The position numbers were made by a program, and so were the translations under genes. A stretch of 64,000 nt of DNA from Paraphoma chrysanthemicola (taxonomy: Eukaryota; Ascomycota; Dothideomycetes; Pleosporales; Phaeosphaeriaceae), in assembly GCA_020744225.1 (NCBI GenBank), contig JAGMWG010000021.1:1-64000 (forward strand), given 5' to 3'. Below are positions 45,096-55,997 of the stretch, piece after piece. Under the pieces are notes generated by a model. It saw nothing but the letters and a program-made list of their open reading frames with translations, searched no databases and had not been told where the DNA came from. Every line of letters starts with the position of its first letter. Position 1 is the stretch's first letter.

Positions 45096-48000
45096 ATGGC
45101 TTGCGCTACTTCAGTCGTCACTTCAACATTCACCCAAGCCTTGGACGACTTCAAGGCTACGGCTGGGCTTAGCCCGGACGAAATAGCGAGCTTTCAGTTG
45201 ACGACACTCCATGATCTGAAAAGACATGTATCAGCTATCCAGGACGATCAACGAAAGAAGAAGAAACAGCAGTACATGAAACGTCTGGGCTCGTTTCTCG
45301 ATGCTATGGAACAATACGGCAAGGTTGTAGAAGTCTTCCTGAATGTCTCCAACTTTGTAGCATTTATTTGGGTAAGAGTGTAGTGTCTCGCACCACTTCG
45401 CATTTGAAATAACGTGGCGCAACTTTAGGGTCCAATCAAGTTCCTCCTCCTGGTTGCACGCAATTATTCTGAGGCTTTTAATGCTCTACTAGACATGTAT
45501 CAGGAGATAAGCGAGAACATACCACAGTTCGCAAGATACGAGACGCTCTTTATCTCCCAACCTCACATGCAGCTCACGCTAGCTAACATATACTGCGATA
45601 TATTAGAATTTCACAAAGAAGCCCTGAGGTACTTCAGACAGCGAAGTAAGTCTTTCGGCGAGCCTTCTCTGTGTGGATTCTGCTGAGAACGGACCAGCTT
45701 GGAAAGAGCTGTTTCATGCCACATGGCGCCCCTTCAGCAAGACCGTGGCCTACCTCAACGACAATCTACGACGACACAAGCTACTCATCGAGAGCCAAGC
45801 ATCTATTGCTCAGTATGAACTACTTCACAATATCCAGACCGACTCCTTGAAACGATTTCAGGAGCAGAAGAAAGCAGAGACTATGCAAAAGCGGCTAGGC
45901 CTCAAATCATGGCTTTGTTCTGTAGACGTGCAGGTACGACACGAAGAGGCCGCAAAGATCCGGCATGGTAGTAGTGGAGATTGGATCTTTCAGGATCCTA
46001 CGTTCAAGAAGTGGTACGAGATCTCCTCTTGCTGGGATCCGCTACTTTGGCTTACTGGCATGCCTGGAGCTGGTAAGTTGAATAGACATTTGATGATTGC
46101 CATCCGCTTACTTTGCAAGGTAAAACCGTACTAGCCTCACGAATTATTGAAGCATGCCAACAATGCCCTACGGCTAGGGTCTGCTTCTTTTTCTGTCGCC
46201 ATACTGACGGTGAACGCAACGGATTTTCCACCATCGCGCGTACAATGATCGCTCAGCTTATCACGACTGACGACATAATACTTGATCTAGCATATGATAG
46301 TGCTACTAAGAGTAGTGAGGCAGTTCTTGCGAATGGTAGCACAGCGAAAAGTCTACTTGCCACAGCACTACACACGTATGACAATGCAGCTCAAAGTACG
46401 TACGTAGTGATCGATGGACTGGACGAATATACCCGTGAAGATCGAAAGGAGATCATAGGATGGTTTAAAGAGCAAGTACGCAGTGTACCTGGGAACGATA
46501 TTGGCCGATTGCGATGTCTCTTCATCAGCCAGGACGATGGCTTTGCTCGTAAAGATCTTTCAGACTGTACCTCCATTGGCCTTACAATCAAGCATACGCG
46601 AGAGGACATTGACTCGTACTGCCAAATGTGGCATAATCGCATCGAACAGCGCTTCGGACCTCTCGATCCAGTATATGAAAATGTCGCACGGTTAGTTGCG
46701 GCAAGATCTCAAGGTACTCAAAGCTTTCCAACTCAAGAGTCATTACTGAATTATCAGGAATGTTCCTTTATGCCAGACTGGTCATGTGGAACCTACATGG
46801 GCAGCCAAACAGACGACTCTTCACGCATGAATTAAGTCCGGACAATCTTCCTAGTGGAATCGAACAAGCGTATGATACCAGATCTCTCAATGTGCCTCGC
46901 TGATGACGTACAGATACGACCGAGTCATCAATAGAATCATGAGTCCGGCAGTAGAGCCTCCTTCTCGCCGTCAGAATACAAGTATGCTGCTCGGGTGGCT
47001 CGTATGCACAAAACGCACGTTATACTGGCGCGAAATTCAATGCCTTGTATCTCTGGATTTAGAACAAGGAACTCTCTGCCATGACTTGCGTTTCGAAGAT
47101 GACTGTAAGGAGTTATGCGCCTCTCTTGTCAGCCGGGCCTCGGACGACTCTGTGACCCTTGTGCATTCGACGGCCAAGAGGTAATCCTGCGAGCCAAGAA
47201 GTAGTCGGCGGCTTACGATTGTAGGTATCTCATCGATAGGCGACACATCTCCATCCCCGATGTAGAGATTGACTTAGCACTTCGTTGCTTGACCTACCTT
47301 GGTTTTGACCAGTTTCGCATCACGGCAGGTATGCCGGATGTCAAGCAGGCCCTTTTGGACGGGGACTACGCCTTCGCAGATTATGCGACGAGCTTCTGGG
47401 CGCATCACCTGGTGCAAAGCTTGATGGACATTGGGAAACTGTGTCCAACCAAACTCGAAGACCTTGAAGAAGCTGTTGATGCCTTGTTGGATGCACAATG
47501 GGCTTCTCCAGCCAAACGTTTGGCCATCTCGAGTACGATGGAGAAAAGTCTCGCCGCATTATCGCGATGCGCGTCTTATGAAAAAATATGTCAGGCTGTT
47601 GTTTCAACAAAAAACAAGCTGCTGCCCACGGGAAAAGGACCCTCGGATGATGAGCCTTTATATCTTGCTCAGGCCGTGTTATCTATTCGCACAAGCCTCG
47701 AGGCCCTGATTACATCACCAGACACGACAGGTCACGAAAAAAGTTTGCTCGAGGATCATTATGGATCATCTTTATATAAATGTCGTCGGATCAACTGTCA
47801 ATTCTACTGGACTGGCTTTACGAATGCGTCAGTTCGGAATCGCCACGAATCGAAGCATGAGAGAGCATTCACATGTCCTGAGGATGGATGTCCGCAGGCC
47901 ACTATTGGTTGTGTGACGCGTCAAGAGCTCGAGAAGCATCCGGGAGAGTATCATGGCAAGAATTTGACTACCGAACCAGAATACCCCAGCGAAGAGTCTA

Positions 48001-48680
48001 AGCAGCACAAGACTTCCAATCTATTAGGATTCCGCCCCACCAGGTTTCAATGCGAGCACTGCCCACGAAAGTTCTCCAAAGCATACAATTTGCGCTCGCA
48101 TCTTCTCACACATTCCAGCGACCGACCATTTGATTGTTCTGCTTGCGGGAAAAGATTCGCCCGACAACACGATCGAACAAGGCACGAGAAACTTCACGTG
48201 GGAGACAAGAATTTTCAATGTCGAGGAAACCTCAAGGATGGGGCGCACTGGGGCTGTGGCCGATCATACACTCGTGGTGACGGCCTGCTACGACATCTGA
48301 AGTCAGAGACCGGTCAGCAATGTCTACTGCCTCTTCGTGTCGAAGAAAAAGAAGCCCTCCGTGCCAAACAGCAAGGAATACCTGCAACTTACCAAACGAG
48401 CGCCGCGTCCTCACAATTTGCAATGAACATTAATCCTGGAACTGTGAACGAAGAATGGTCACCATGGGATGATTCTAGCGCATTTGACGTCCATCCATAT
48501 CAGGCAGTCCACATACCTAGACCAGCTACGCCAGCTCAGTTTCTACCTTCAGCTTTACTTGAGCAATATCCAGCACTGGCTTCGATTGATTGGAACCAAA
48601 TACCTTCCACTGAGCCAGAAGATGCGGATATTGGCAATGACATGGCATCGTCTCGTCCAGCAAGCACTACTACCAACTAG
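45096..48680 (+). CDS. STAND receptor: NACHT NTPase fused to C2H2 zinc fingers
   Basis: Predicted 1098-residue protein. Seven exons fit in phase: 45096-45371, 45429-45645, 45698-46072, 46120-46713, 46758-46869, 46914-47180, 47225-48680. Residues 1-250 are an all-helical N-terminal domain of the kind that precedes NACHT in fungi (VVEVFLNVSNFVAFIWGPIK, split by intron 1; resembles DUF7708). The NTPase has Walker A WLTGMPGAGKTVLA (about 282-295, created by splicing) and Walker B STYVVIDGLDEY (about 381-392), then a winged-helix-like SMLLGWLVCTKRTLYWREIQ. No ankyrin, WD or TPR repeats follow. Instead residues about 798-985 hold zinc fingers: a degenerate CRRINCQFYW unit, FQCEHCPRKFSKAYNLRSHLLTH, FDCSACGKRFARQHDRTRH, and an atypical CRGNLKDGAHWGC unit. 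The frame is intact. Confidence 0.9.
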
Positions 48681-49210
48681 ACGTAAACGCTACAAACATC
48701 CAGCCGAGTCAGTTAGGCCTTGTCCTCTCGCTTTACTGTCAGTACGAGCCAAAGGCACTTTCAACAACACAACTTTGAGCACTATCACAGTCCTTACAGG
48801 TTTTAGACGTGCGAAGAAGTGTGGCATCAGAAGGCATGTTTGCGGTTCCGCGGAGAGCCCCCATAGAGACGCGAAGGTTGAGAAAAGATGTAACGCTGAG
48901 GAAATTTATGGTGGAAAACGCCAGTTGCCTCTTGTGCTTCGAAAGTAAGAGTCTACTCTTAGCGTCTTTCAGCACTCCAGCAACCTCGAATGCGGAGTAC
49001 ATTGCAACATTGCTTGAGCGTCTGATCATGACACTATCATTTATGATCTAGCATAGCCAACAAGAAGAACCTCAAGAATATCGGAAACCGAATCTATAAT
49101 TCGTTTCCGGAGTTTTTGCTACTGAGGTTGATAATATGCTTCGAGGAGGAAAATTGACGTCCGAAACCTTCTCGAGAGACCACTCAGACGGCACGCCAGG
49201 CCTTAGTCTC
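48681..49210. other. Convergent intergenic region
   Basis: Between the 3' ends of the STAND gene and the small secreted protein gene; nothing seen. Confidence 0.45.
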
Positions 49211-49642
49211 TCACGGACAATTCACTGAGATGGAGCCGTAGAGAACCCCGGTGCAAGTACCGTAGGCAGGTCCAGCACTGCTGCCGCGACAATCGATTCC
49301 GCTATGAGACTTGACGACGCAGCCGCTGAAATGTATGAGTCAATAAATTGCATCCTGAGGCTAGTAGATTGTGACTTACCCGCCAGACACGCGGACGGAG
49401 CGCTTCGGGCTAGGAACTCGAACGCATCGGTAGCCCAGTGGACCTGACACATCAAAGGTGTCCACGGCACCATCACACCTGTCGCCGCTGTACATGCTCA
49501 CCGTGGCATAGCCTCGGCGCTCAAGGTTGGACCGAGGAGTGACAGGCGATCCAAGAGAATTGTCAATAGGCTCTGCAGCGGGGGCTGCAATGGAGGAGGC
49601 GATCAGTGCCGTGATGGCGAAAAGGATCTTGGAAGCGTGCAT
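49211..49642 (-). CDS. Small secreted cysteine-rich protein (effector-like)
   Basis: Predicted 125-residue secreted protein. Exons 49380-49642 and 49211-49325 are joined by a 54-bp intron with GTAAGT donor and TTTCAG acceptor. Signal peptide MHASKILFAITALIASSIAA; a possible propeptide ends at NLERRG, a Kex2-type dibasic site. The mature part would be about 80 residues with six Cys (GDRC, YRC, GGCVV, IDCRG, GTC, NCP), an even number fitting three disulfides, and is rich in Gly, Ser and Val. I recognise no family. Size, Cys content and processing signals are those of fungal apoplastic effectors or antimicrobial-type proteins; function unknown. Confidence 0.8.
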
Positions 49643-49719
49643 GTTTATTGTATGTGAGAGAACTGATTGAAGCTGGTTGTTGAAGTGTTGGTGATGTTGG
49701 ACTGGGCATGAAGGTGGTC

Positions 49720-49726
49720 TTTTATA
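49720..49726 (-). promoter_or_regulatory. Probable TATA box of the small secreted protein gene
   Basis: TATAAAA on the minus strand, 78 bp before the ATG. Strong TATA boxes are common for highly induced secreted-protein genes. Confidence 0.45.
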
Positions 49727-51073
49727 CTTGAGTGCTCTGTCATGCGTACGCCGTTGGCCCAACTCCACGACTCGCATTCTGTCTTCCACCGGCGCTCTAT
49801 TGCAGGCGATGCGGGGACAGATCCGCGTATATTTCTTGCCACTGTTGGATACTCGGGTCCGCACTTCGCTCTTGTCCTAGAAGACCTAGAAGTAGCCTGC
49901 ACATGCATACTGTAGTCACTTTAACTCGGTGTTAATATACAGTGCCGAATCAAACAAGATCAATGAAGATAGAATCTGGTGTAGCTGAAGCAGCACTTGC
50001 TTCAAGAAAGTCCAGAAAGAAATAGTAAAGCTGCATATCGCACCGCTTGAAGGAATCATGTCTAAGCAGTGACAAGAACCTGCCACGTCCGATCTCATAT
50101 TCCAGCTCCTCTTCAAACACTTCCATGGCTAAGTTCGTGATCCAGGGCCGACGGAGGAACGCGCTCAATATAACCTAGGTCGTGGCGCATAGTCTGACGC
50201 CACAGCACCGGGTGTACTGCACCAACACGGATCCCTCGATCCCCGCCGCAGCCGCAGCCCAGACTTCATCAGATTTACCCCAGATCTGCCTTGTGCGGGA
50301 CAGCAAATATCCTAGTCCGATCCAGGGTACGTCTTGTGAGTGGCTAAAATGGACCCGAGTATGCGTTGGTGGCATCACTGCAGCCTCGGCGCGCACATAG
50401 TCCCAACATCGAATGGAACATCGATCTCTTTCCGCTGTCTGAAATGCACCGGTGGATCGGGCCGTGGAATTCCAGTGGCAAGCTTATGGGAAGACGCTTT
50501 GGATTATAGTACTTGACCGCAATGAGTTTATACCGGGCTCGCCGCCGTGGCCCGGGCTTCTAGATGCTCCGTCCGCTCGTAGACCCGAGTGAAGCTAGAG
50601 GTTGTGTCTCCATGAGTTCACAGCGCCTCAAACGGATAGAAGGGATGTATCCCGCGCACCTGCCGTCGCTGGCTTCGATTCTTGCTTGTCTGAATGAGGC
50701 TGATTCTGTATGGTAGCTCTGATGGATACTGTGATGCTGTGAATATCGCTAAGACAGAGATCTTTCGCCTCTAGGTCGCAACAAGTCCTGATTGGAAGCA
50801 GAGGTGCTACAATTGAGACGTCTACTGAAACCTTGTGACCACTAAACTTTGAGCGAGCGAACCGTAAAAGAATTCCGAACGGATGTAAATGCTAAGTGAC
50901 CAAAGCTCGTGCCAGATTAGCAATACCCAAAAGCCTTCATTGCGTAATAGGATTCGACGTATACGAAGACCGCCAGGTGAGTGTTAATCATCGGAGGCCG
51001 GAAGGTGCAACAAACGGACTAATAGTGGTCCTCGGGTGGGGCGGCGCCGTTCCGCAAATCCGTTTATTATAAC

Positions 51074-51377
51074 TTTCGAAATACTGGGTGCCACCCAAGA
51101 AGAGTGTAGCTTGAAATGCAAGGGGTGTAGTTATGATACTGCCTGCGTACATGTGCCAAGTCTGCCTATTTTAGCGCCCTCATCAAACCTCGAAGCTGTG
51201 TACTCTCCTTCTTCTAAAGTAACATAATTAATACTTTTATTCTTAAGCCCTATTGAATTCAGCGCGCGTTGTTGCATAGGTAGTTAACTCTTAAGAATGT
51301 TCTAAGGTGCTATTGTCGTAATGTTCAAGGATCTACACGATCATGTCCAGATCTGGGTGGCACCCAGTATTTCGAAA
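51074..51377. mobile_element. 304-bp MITE-like element with perfect 24-bp terminal inverted repeats
   Basis: The left arm 51074-51097 (TTTCGAAATACTGGGTGCCA plus CCCA) is the exact reverse complement of 51354-51377. The element is flanked on both sides by AAC (51071-51073, 51378-51380), a likely 3-bp target-site duplication. The inner part of each arm, TGGGTGCCACCCA, is itself nearly palindromic. No coding capacity, hence non-autonomous. Perfect arms suggest recent activity. Confidence 0.75.
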
Positions 51378-52281
51378 AACACCCATAACTTAAGCCTAAC
51401 ATGGCCAAGACAGTAGCAATGGACACCCCGACTTTTCAACAGCCTCCGAAGTCATCCTTATGATACACCTTGCGAATCTTGCGACATGGTAAATACTCCT
51501 CACATGGCGCCACGCTGTTCATCGTTCTGATGATCTGGTTTGCACCGCCGCGAGCATCACATGGGCAGTATTCTGATGTCAAAACCCACTCTATAAACAT
51601 GTACGGTATCGTATCAAGAGGTGCTACCGGTATCAGCTGGACTCGCACTTCCAACCGTCCTTGTTCTTCGTCCGCTAGGCTGACAACAGTCACACGCTTC
51701 TCAGCTTGGTTCGGGATCGCAGCCTCGCGATGTCACTCCGTCAACTATTCATCAACAACTCGACGCACCCAGCGGCATCACGTCGTGAAAAAGGTGGTCT
51801 CTCACAGCAGATGGACTTCAGCATGATATCTTCATTCATCACGATGATCCATCAGAGATGTTTCGAGACGAAGATTTGGTCTGCGACCATCAAGTAGATT
51901 CGATGGCCACATCGTGAGCTCTGAAACATCAGCAATCTCCCAACAAAGACACAGCAGCACCGCTACGCTTTCCATGGTCGACCACCTATGCCCATCGAGA
52001 ATTAATCTCCTGCATCCCTACTTCCCGTCCCGCGCCGGCAGATTTCGCTCGCTACGAGAGGCTGCGGATCTTTTAATCCTGGTCGGCACGTTCGATGCGG
52101 CGTGTTTGAAACAAATAATCCGGGGTACAGGGGCCTTGAACAATCAAAATGCTATATCCAACACTGCTATGGAGACACATCGGAACGAAGAGGGAGAGGT
52201 GTAAAAAGGTGAGAATGGTCTATCCTACCCATTTTGCCACCACAGTCGCTACTGCTCTTCTTTCATCGTCACTCGTTCAAA

Positions 52282-53406
52282 ATGTTCTTTTCTCAGGGAT
52301 TTACACTCGCTCTTTTTGCTGCAACGGCGCAAGCCGACAAAATGCTTCGCTTCTCATGCTCTGGACTTGTCACGCAGCGCCTCGATCCGGTGGTGCAGCC
52401 TGGCAGCAGCCCGTCTCAACATGTTCATCAGATTGTGGGCGGAGATGCTTTCAATGTCACCATGGACGCAAAGACCTACGATGTGCCGAAAGAGTCTTCT
52501 TGCACCACGTGTACCTTCACTGAAGACTTCTCCAATTATTGGACGCCTTCTATGTATTTTCGAGCTCGCAACGGGACCTTCAAGAGAGTACCACAAATGG
52601 CGAACCAGGGCTTCAACGGCGCAGTGCGTTTGTCGATCACGACCTTATATGTGTCCGACATACTGACTGAGACGAATAGAACGGCGGTATGACAGTCTAC
52701 TACGTGACGCCGGACGATACCTCCGTCAACATCACGGCCATGGCACCAGGCTTCCGCATGGTCGTCGGCGACCCAAGACAGCGTAAAGCCGGAGGTTTTG
52801 GTGGTGATATGACACAATACCGCTGCTACACTGGCAAGAATTTCGAGCCGAATCCGTTTGGCACGTCTTCGAATGACACCGATGTGTTCCCCAAGCAATA
52901 CTGCGCCGGAGGTGTCCGAGTTGCTATATTCTTCCCTACGTGCTGGAATGGTAAGGACCTGGACAGTGCCGACCACAAGTCGCACGTCACGTTCGGCTAC
53001 AACGGTTGTCCAGCCTCCCATCCTGTACGGCTACCGCAAGTATTCTTCGAGACTGTGTGGGACACTGGTGTCTTCCCTCAATCCGAATGGCCAACAGACG
53101 GTACTCAACCTTTTGTGTGGGCACAGGGTGACCCGACGGGCTACGGACATCATGCAGATTATCTGTTCGGCTGGCAAGGTGATTCTCTCCAGCGCGCGAT
53201 GAACGCGAGGTGCGACTTCAGTGGTTGCTCGGAACTGAAGACGCAGAGGTTCACGGACGGGAATAAGTGCGTGCTTCCGCCTGTCGTCAATGAAGAAACA
53301 GATGGATGTAAGTCAACTCCTAACTGCACTTTCACGATTGTTTCGGCTAACATGTCATCTAGGGCTGGACGTACTGCCAGGAAACATGACGGTTACATAC
53401 CAGTGA
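52282..53406 (+). CDS. Secreted DUF1996 protein
   Basis: Predicted 337-residue secreted protein. Three exons fit in phase: 52282-52623, 52680-53307 and 53363-53406. Signal peptide MFFSQGFTLALFAATAQA. The DUF1996 domain fills the rest: MLRFSCSGLVTQRLDPVVQPG, SQHVHQIVGGDAF, CTTCTFTEDFSNYWTPSMYF, NGGMTVYYVTP (made by splicing), CWNGKDLDSADHKSHVTF and the end WLDVLPGNMTVTYQ. Such proteins are abundant in fungal secretomes; conserved His and Asp suggest a metal-dependent or hydrolytic role, but no activity is established that I can state. No C-terminal carbohydrate-binding or WSC domain. Confidence 0.92.
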
Positions 53407-53790
53407 GGAGTAGGTACGATATCAAGAGGAGGAGCTGAAGATATCCGTGTTAAAAGCGCCACCAGCTGTGCTGGTCTACGATAGCTAGTATTCTTGTATA
53501 TAACATTGTGGAATTCAAAATTATCGGCGTGCCGTGCTGTCATCAGATCTTTGAGGAGATGACGAAAGCAAGCGTGAACTGCGGAACTAAAGACGGGCGC
53601 CAAGGATCCAGCGGCAAGGGTCCACATTCTTTCCTACCAGAGCTCTGGACTCGTCACTCTACCACCCCACTCTACTCAACTTGTTGCAACCTCACAAACA
53701 GCTTCGTTTAGTCGCATACATTGCACGACTCTGTATGACATAACACACCTCCACTAGACCCACCAGCAGCTCAGAAGCAGCGATCCGCAA
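53407..53790. other. Intergenic, no gene
   Basis: Short spacer between DUF1996 and YAF9 genes, transcribed in the same direction. Confidence 0.5.
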
Positions 53791-54724
53791 ATGCCAGCAC
53801 CCAATGCGAACAAGCGCGTCAAGGTAGGCATGACGGTCCAGGAACCAGCTTTACTTTGGCTGACGCGCCGCAGAACAAACGCATCAGCCGCAACATAAGT
53901 ACGATCCTCACGCCAATACTCTCCTCGAACGCTCACTCATCCTTATAGTCATCGGCTCAGAAGCCTGGATACTGCCGCCAGTCGGCCACCCCGACCGCCC
54001 TAAGAATGTCCCCGAAGACCACACCAAGCGCTGGACGGTCTACGTGCGACAGCCCGAAGGCGACCCTGCGCTCACAACATGGCTCAACAAGGTGCAATTC
54101 AAGATCTTCAACACTTACGAGAATCCACTGCGCACATGCGAGAGCCCGCCTTTCGAGGTGACCGAGACAGGGTGGGGAGGATTCAGCATCGACATACGGC
54201 TGCATTTCCAGCCGATCAGCGGCGAGAAGGCACAATACCGGCAACACTTTCTGCAGCTGGAGAAGTACGGCGACGAGAAGATGCAGGCGGAGCAGGAGAG
54301 GACGGGCTGTGTGAGGTCCGAGTTCTTGGAGGTCGTGCAGTTCAACGAGCCCACCGAAGCGCTCTTCGACGCACTCACGGCAGACGACCAATGGAACTAC
54401 CTCGTCCCAGCAGGCAAAGGCGGATCGAAGAAGGCCAGCCTGAACGCGAATGGACGAATGCGACGCGGACTACCGAACGGCGAGCGGAGCGCACAATTGC
54501 CAGAGAAGGGTGCGGAGGAAATACCATTTAGTCAGGATCAGGAACAGGCGCTGATCGATCTCCTGAAGAGCAAGATGGGGGACGTTGACAAGGAACTCGA
54601 GAAAGAAACAAAGAGGCGGGAAGAAGTGGAGAACAAGCTAAAGGGCTTGAGGAGCGAGATGGGTCATGAAGCGGCACAGCAGGCGGCACAGCAAGCCAGC
54701 GGAGATCGCAGTAGAAGGAGGTGA
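53791..54724 (+). CDS. YAF9: YAF9, YEATS-domain subunit of SWR1 and NuA4
   Basis: Predicted 277-residue nuclear protein. Three exons fit in phase: 53791-53823, 53874-53898 (25 nt) and 53949-54724. Splicing gives the N-terminus MPAPNANKRVKNKRISRNI leading into IIGSEAWIL. The YEATS domain (about 15-140) has HTKRWTVYVR, KVQFKIFNTYENP, the acyl-lysine-binding loops and ETGWGGFSIDIRLHF. It reads acetylated or crotonylated histone lysines for H2A.Z deposition and H4 acetylation. The C-terminus is a coiled coil (about 215-260, KELEKETKRREEVENKL) as in yeast Yaf9, used for complex assembly. Housekeeping gene, intact. Confidence 0.95.
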
Positions 54725-55457
54725 GAGGGAGGATATATTGGGAATGATGTAGTCACAAAGTCCGTCACTTCATGCTGACGTTGTCGACTGGCAGTCACAG
54801 GAAACGGTCGTCGTACTAAACGCTGTCATCCTCGAATGCGAAATCGAGTCGCAATGCAGCGCAAGCGAGCGAACTTTCTTATCGACGGCGAAGCCATGCC
54901 GATGAAAGGTGTCAAATCCAGTCGCAACGGGTGGACCCGCCTCGCTACAAAATATGGAATACAAGAACGCCCGCTGGCACAATGGACACCATCAATAGCT
55001 GCTTGCTCAGTTGTGGTCGGTTCTATCTACTAGATCAACACTACTCCCCGAGCGTCGGCGAGCGATTAGCTGCACAGTAGACCTTAGATAGTCTATTGTC
55101 CAAAGCTCATGCATAAGTGACCTTCTTAAGATTTGGTGTTGTACTCGAGACCCCGTACACATGCTCAGATCCTCAGGCTTTCAATCCAAGAAAGCGTACC
55201 AAGAGGAACTAGCCATTATGGCTGTACGAATAACACATTACCCGGAGGCATCCAAGGCAATCCTGACTAGCTTTTCTCCATCGTCAGCTTCCTCTCCACA
55301 CACCACACCTTCGTCCCTCTCCTGTCCCTTCCCAGTCCGTCCAATAGATGCATCAGCCCATCACGCCACTTGACCTCGACTCTCCATCACATAGCCCTAG
55401 AACACCATCACTCCTTAAAATCCAACTTGGTCTTCATCACAGTCTTTGCTTTCCGAC
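54725..55457. other. Convergent intergenic region
   Basis: Between the 3' ends of YAF9 and the mitochondrial-type gene; no gene seen. Confidence 0.45.
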
Positions 55458-55997
55458 TTATCCCCTGACCAGTATGTTGGCTTGCTTCTCGTTCCTGGCC
55501 TTGCGAAACATCCTATGCGCATTAACACGATGTTGCCAATCTAGAAGCAGGACAAAGATCTGAACATACCGTGTCTCGCATCGTCTTCGACAAATCAGGC
55601 GACGCAGGCGAAAACTCCAACGGATTCACAGCATTCCCCTTCCCAGCTGTTGTTTTAGAAACCGCTGGGTCGTTACTCGCATGCTGTGCCACAACATATT
55701 AGCATACAAATCCTTTACTACACATCAAGTACCTGAGACGTGAAAAGGGAGTAGTAGTACATCGTAACTCGCAGATGACTGCCCTGCAACCATGTCATCT
55801 CCTCCACTTTGCGAATACTCGTAGCTCCGCGTGTTGATTTTGGCGGGATCTTGCTCTTTCTCGCCAGTCTTGGTGAAGTGATCGAGGGGAGTACCGCCGG
55901 CAGTGGGCGATCCTGAGGATTTGCGGACATGCGGCATCATGCGTGTGGAAAAGACGCGAGGGTTGCGTGGTAGGGTTGTTGTGCTGAGGCGGTACAT
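55458..55997 (-). CDS. Small conserved-looking protein, probably mitochondrial
   Basis: Predicted 130-residue protein in three exons that all join in phase 0: 55761-55997, 55570-55683 and 55458-55499. The N-terminus MYRLSTTTLPRNPRVFSTRMM is Arg/Ser/Thr-rich without acid residues, a typical matrix-targeting presequence with an RVFST-like cleavage site. The rest is hydrophilic: GGTPLDHFTKTGEKEQDP, INTRSYEYSQSGGDDMVA and NAVNPLEFSPASPDLSKTM. The pattern resembles small hypothetical proteins kept in many Pezizomycotina, but I know no function. The last 14-codon exon is the weakest part of the model. Confidence 0.55.

Larger units (their letters stand above)
49643..52281. other. 2.6-kb intergenic region with a non-autonomous element
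   Basis: No gene is supported; frames of 60-124 codons show no domain. It contains the inverted-repeat element listed separately and the promoter of the DUF1996 gene. Confidence 0.45.

Noticed and set aside
45673..46134. Separate small gene starting at 45673
   Set aside because: It is exon 3 of the STAND gene; its frame joins exons 2 and 4 in phase and its apparent start is a GTG.
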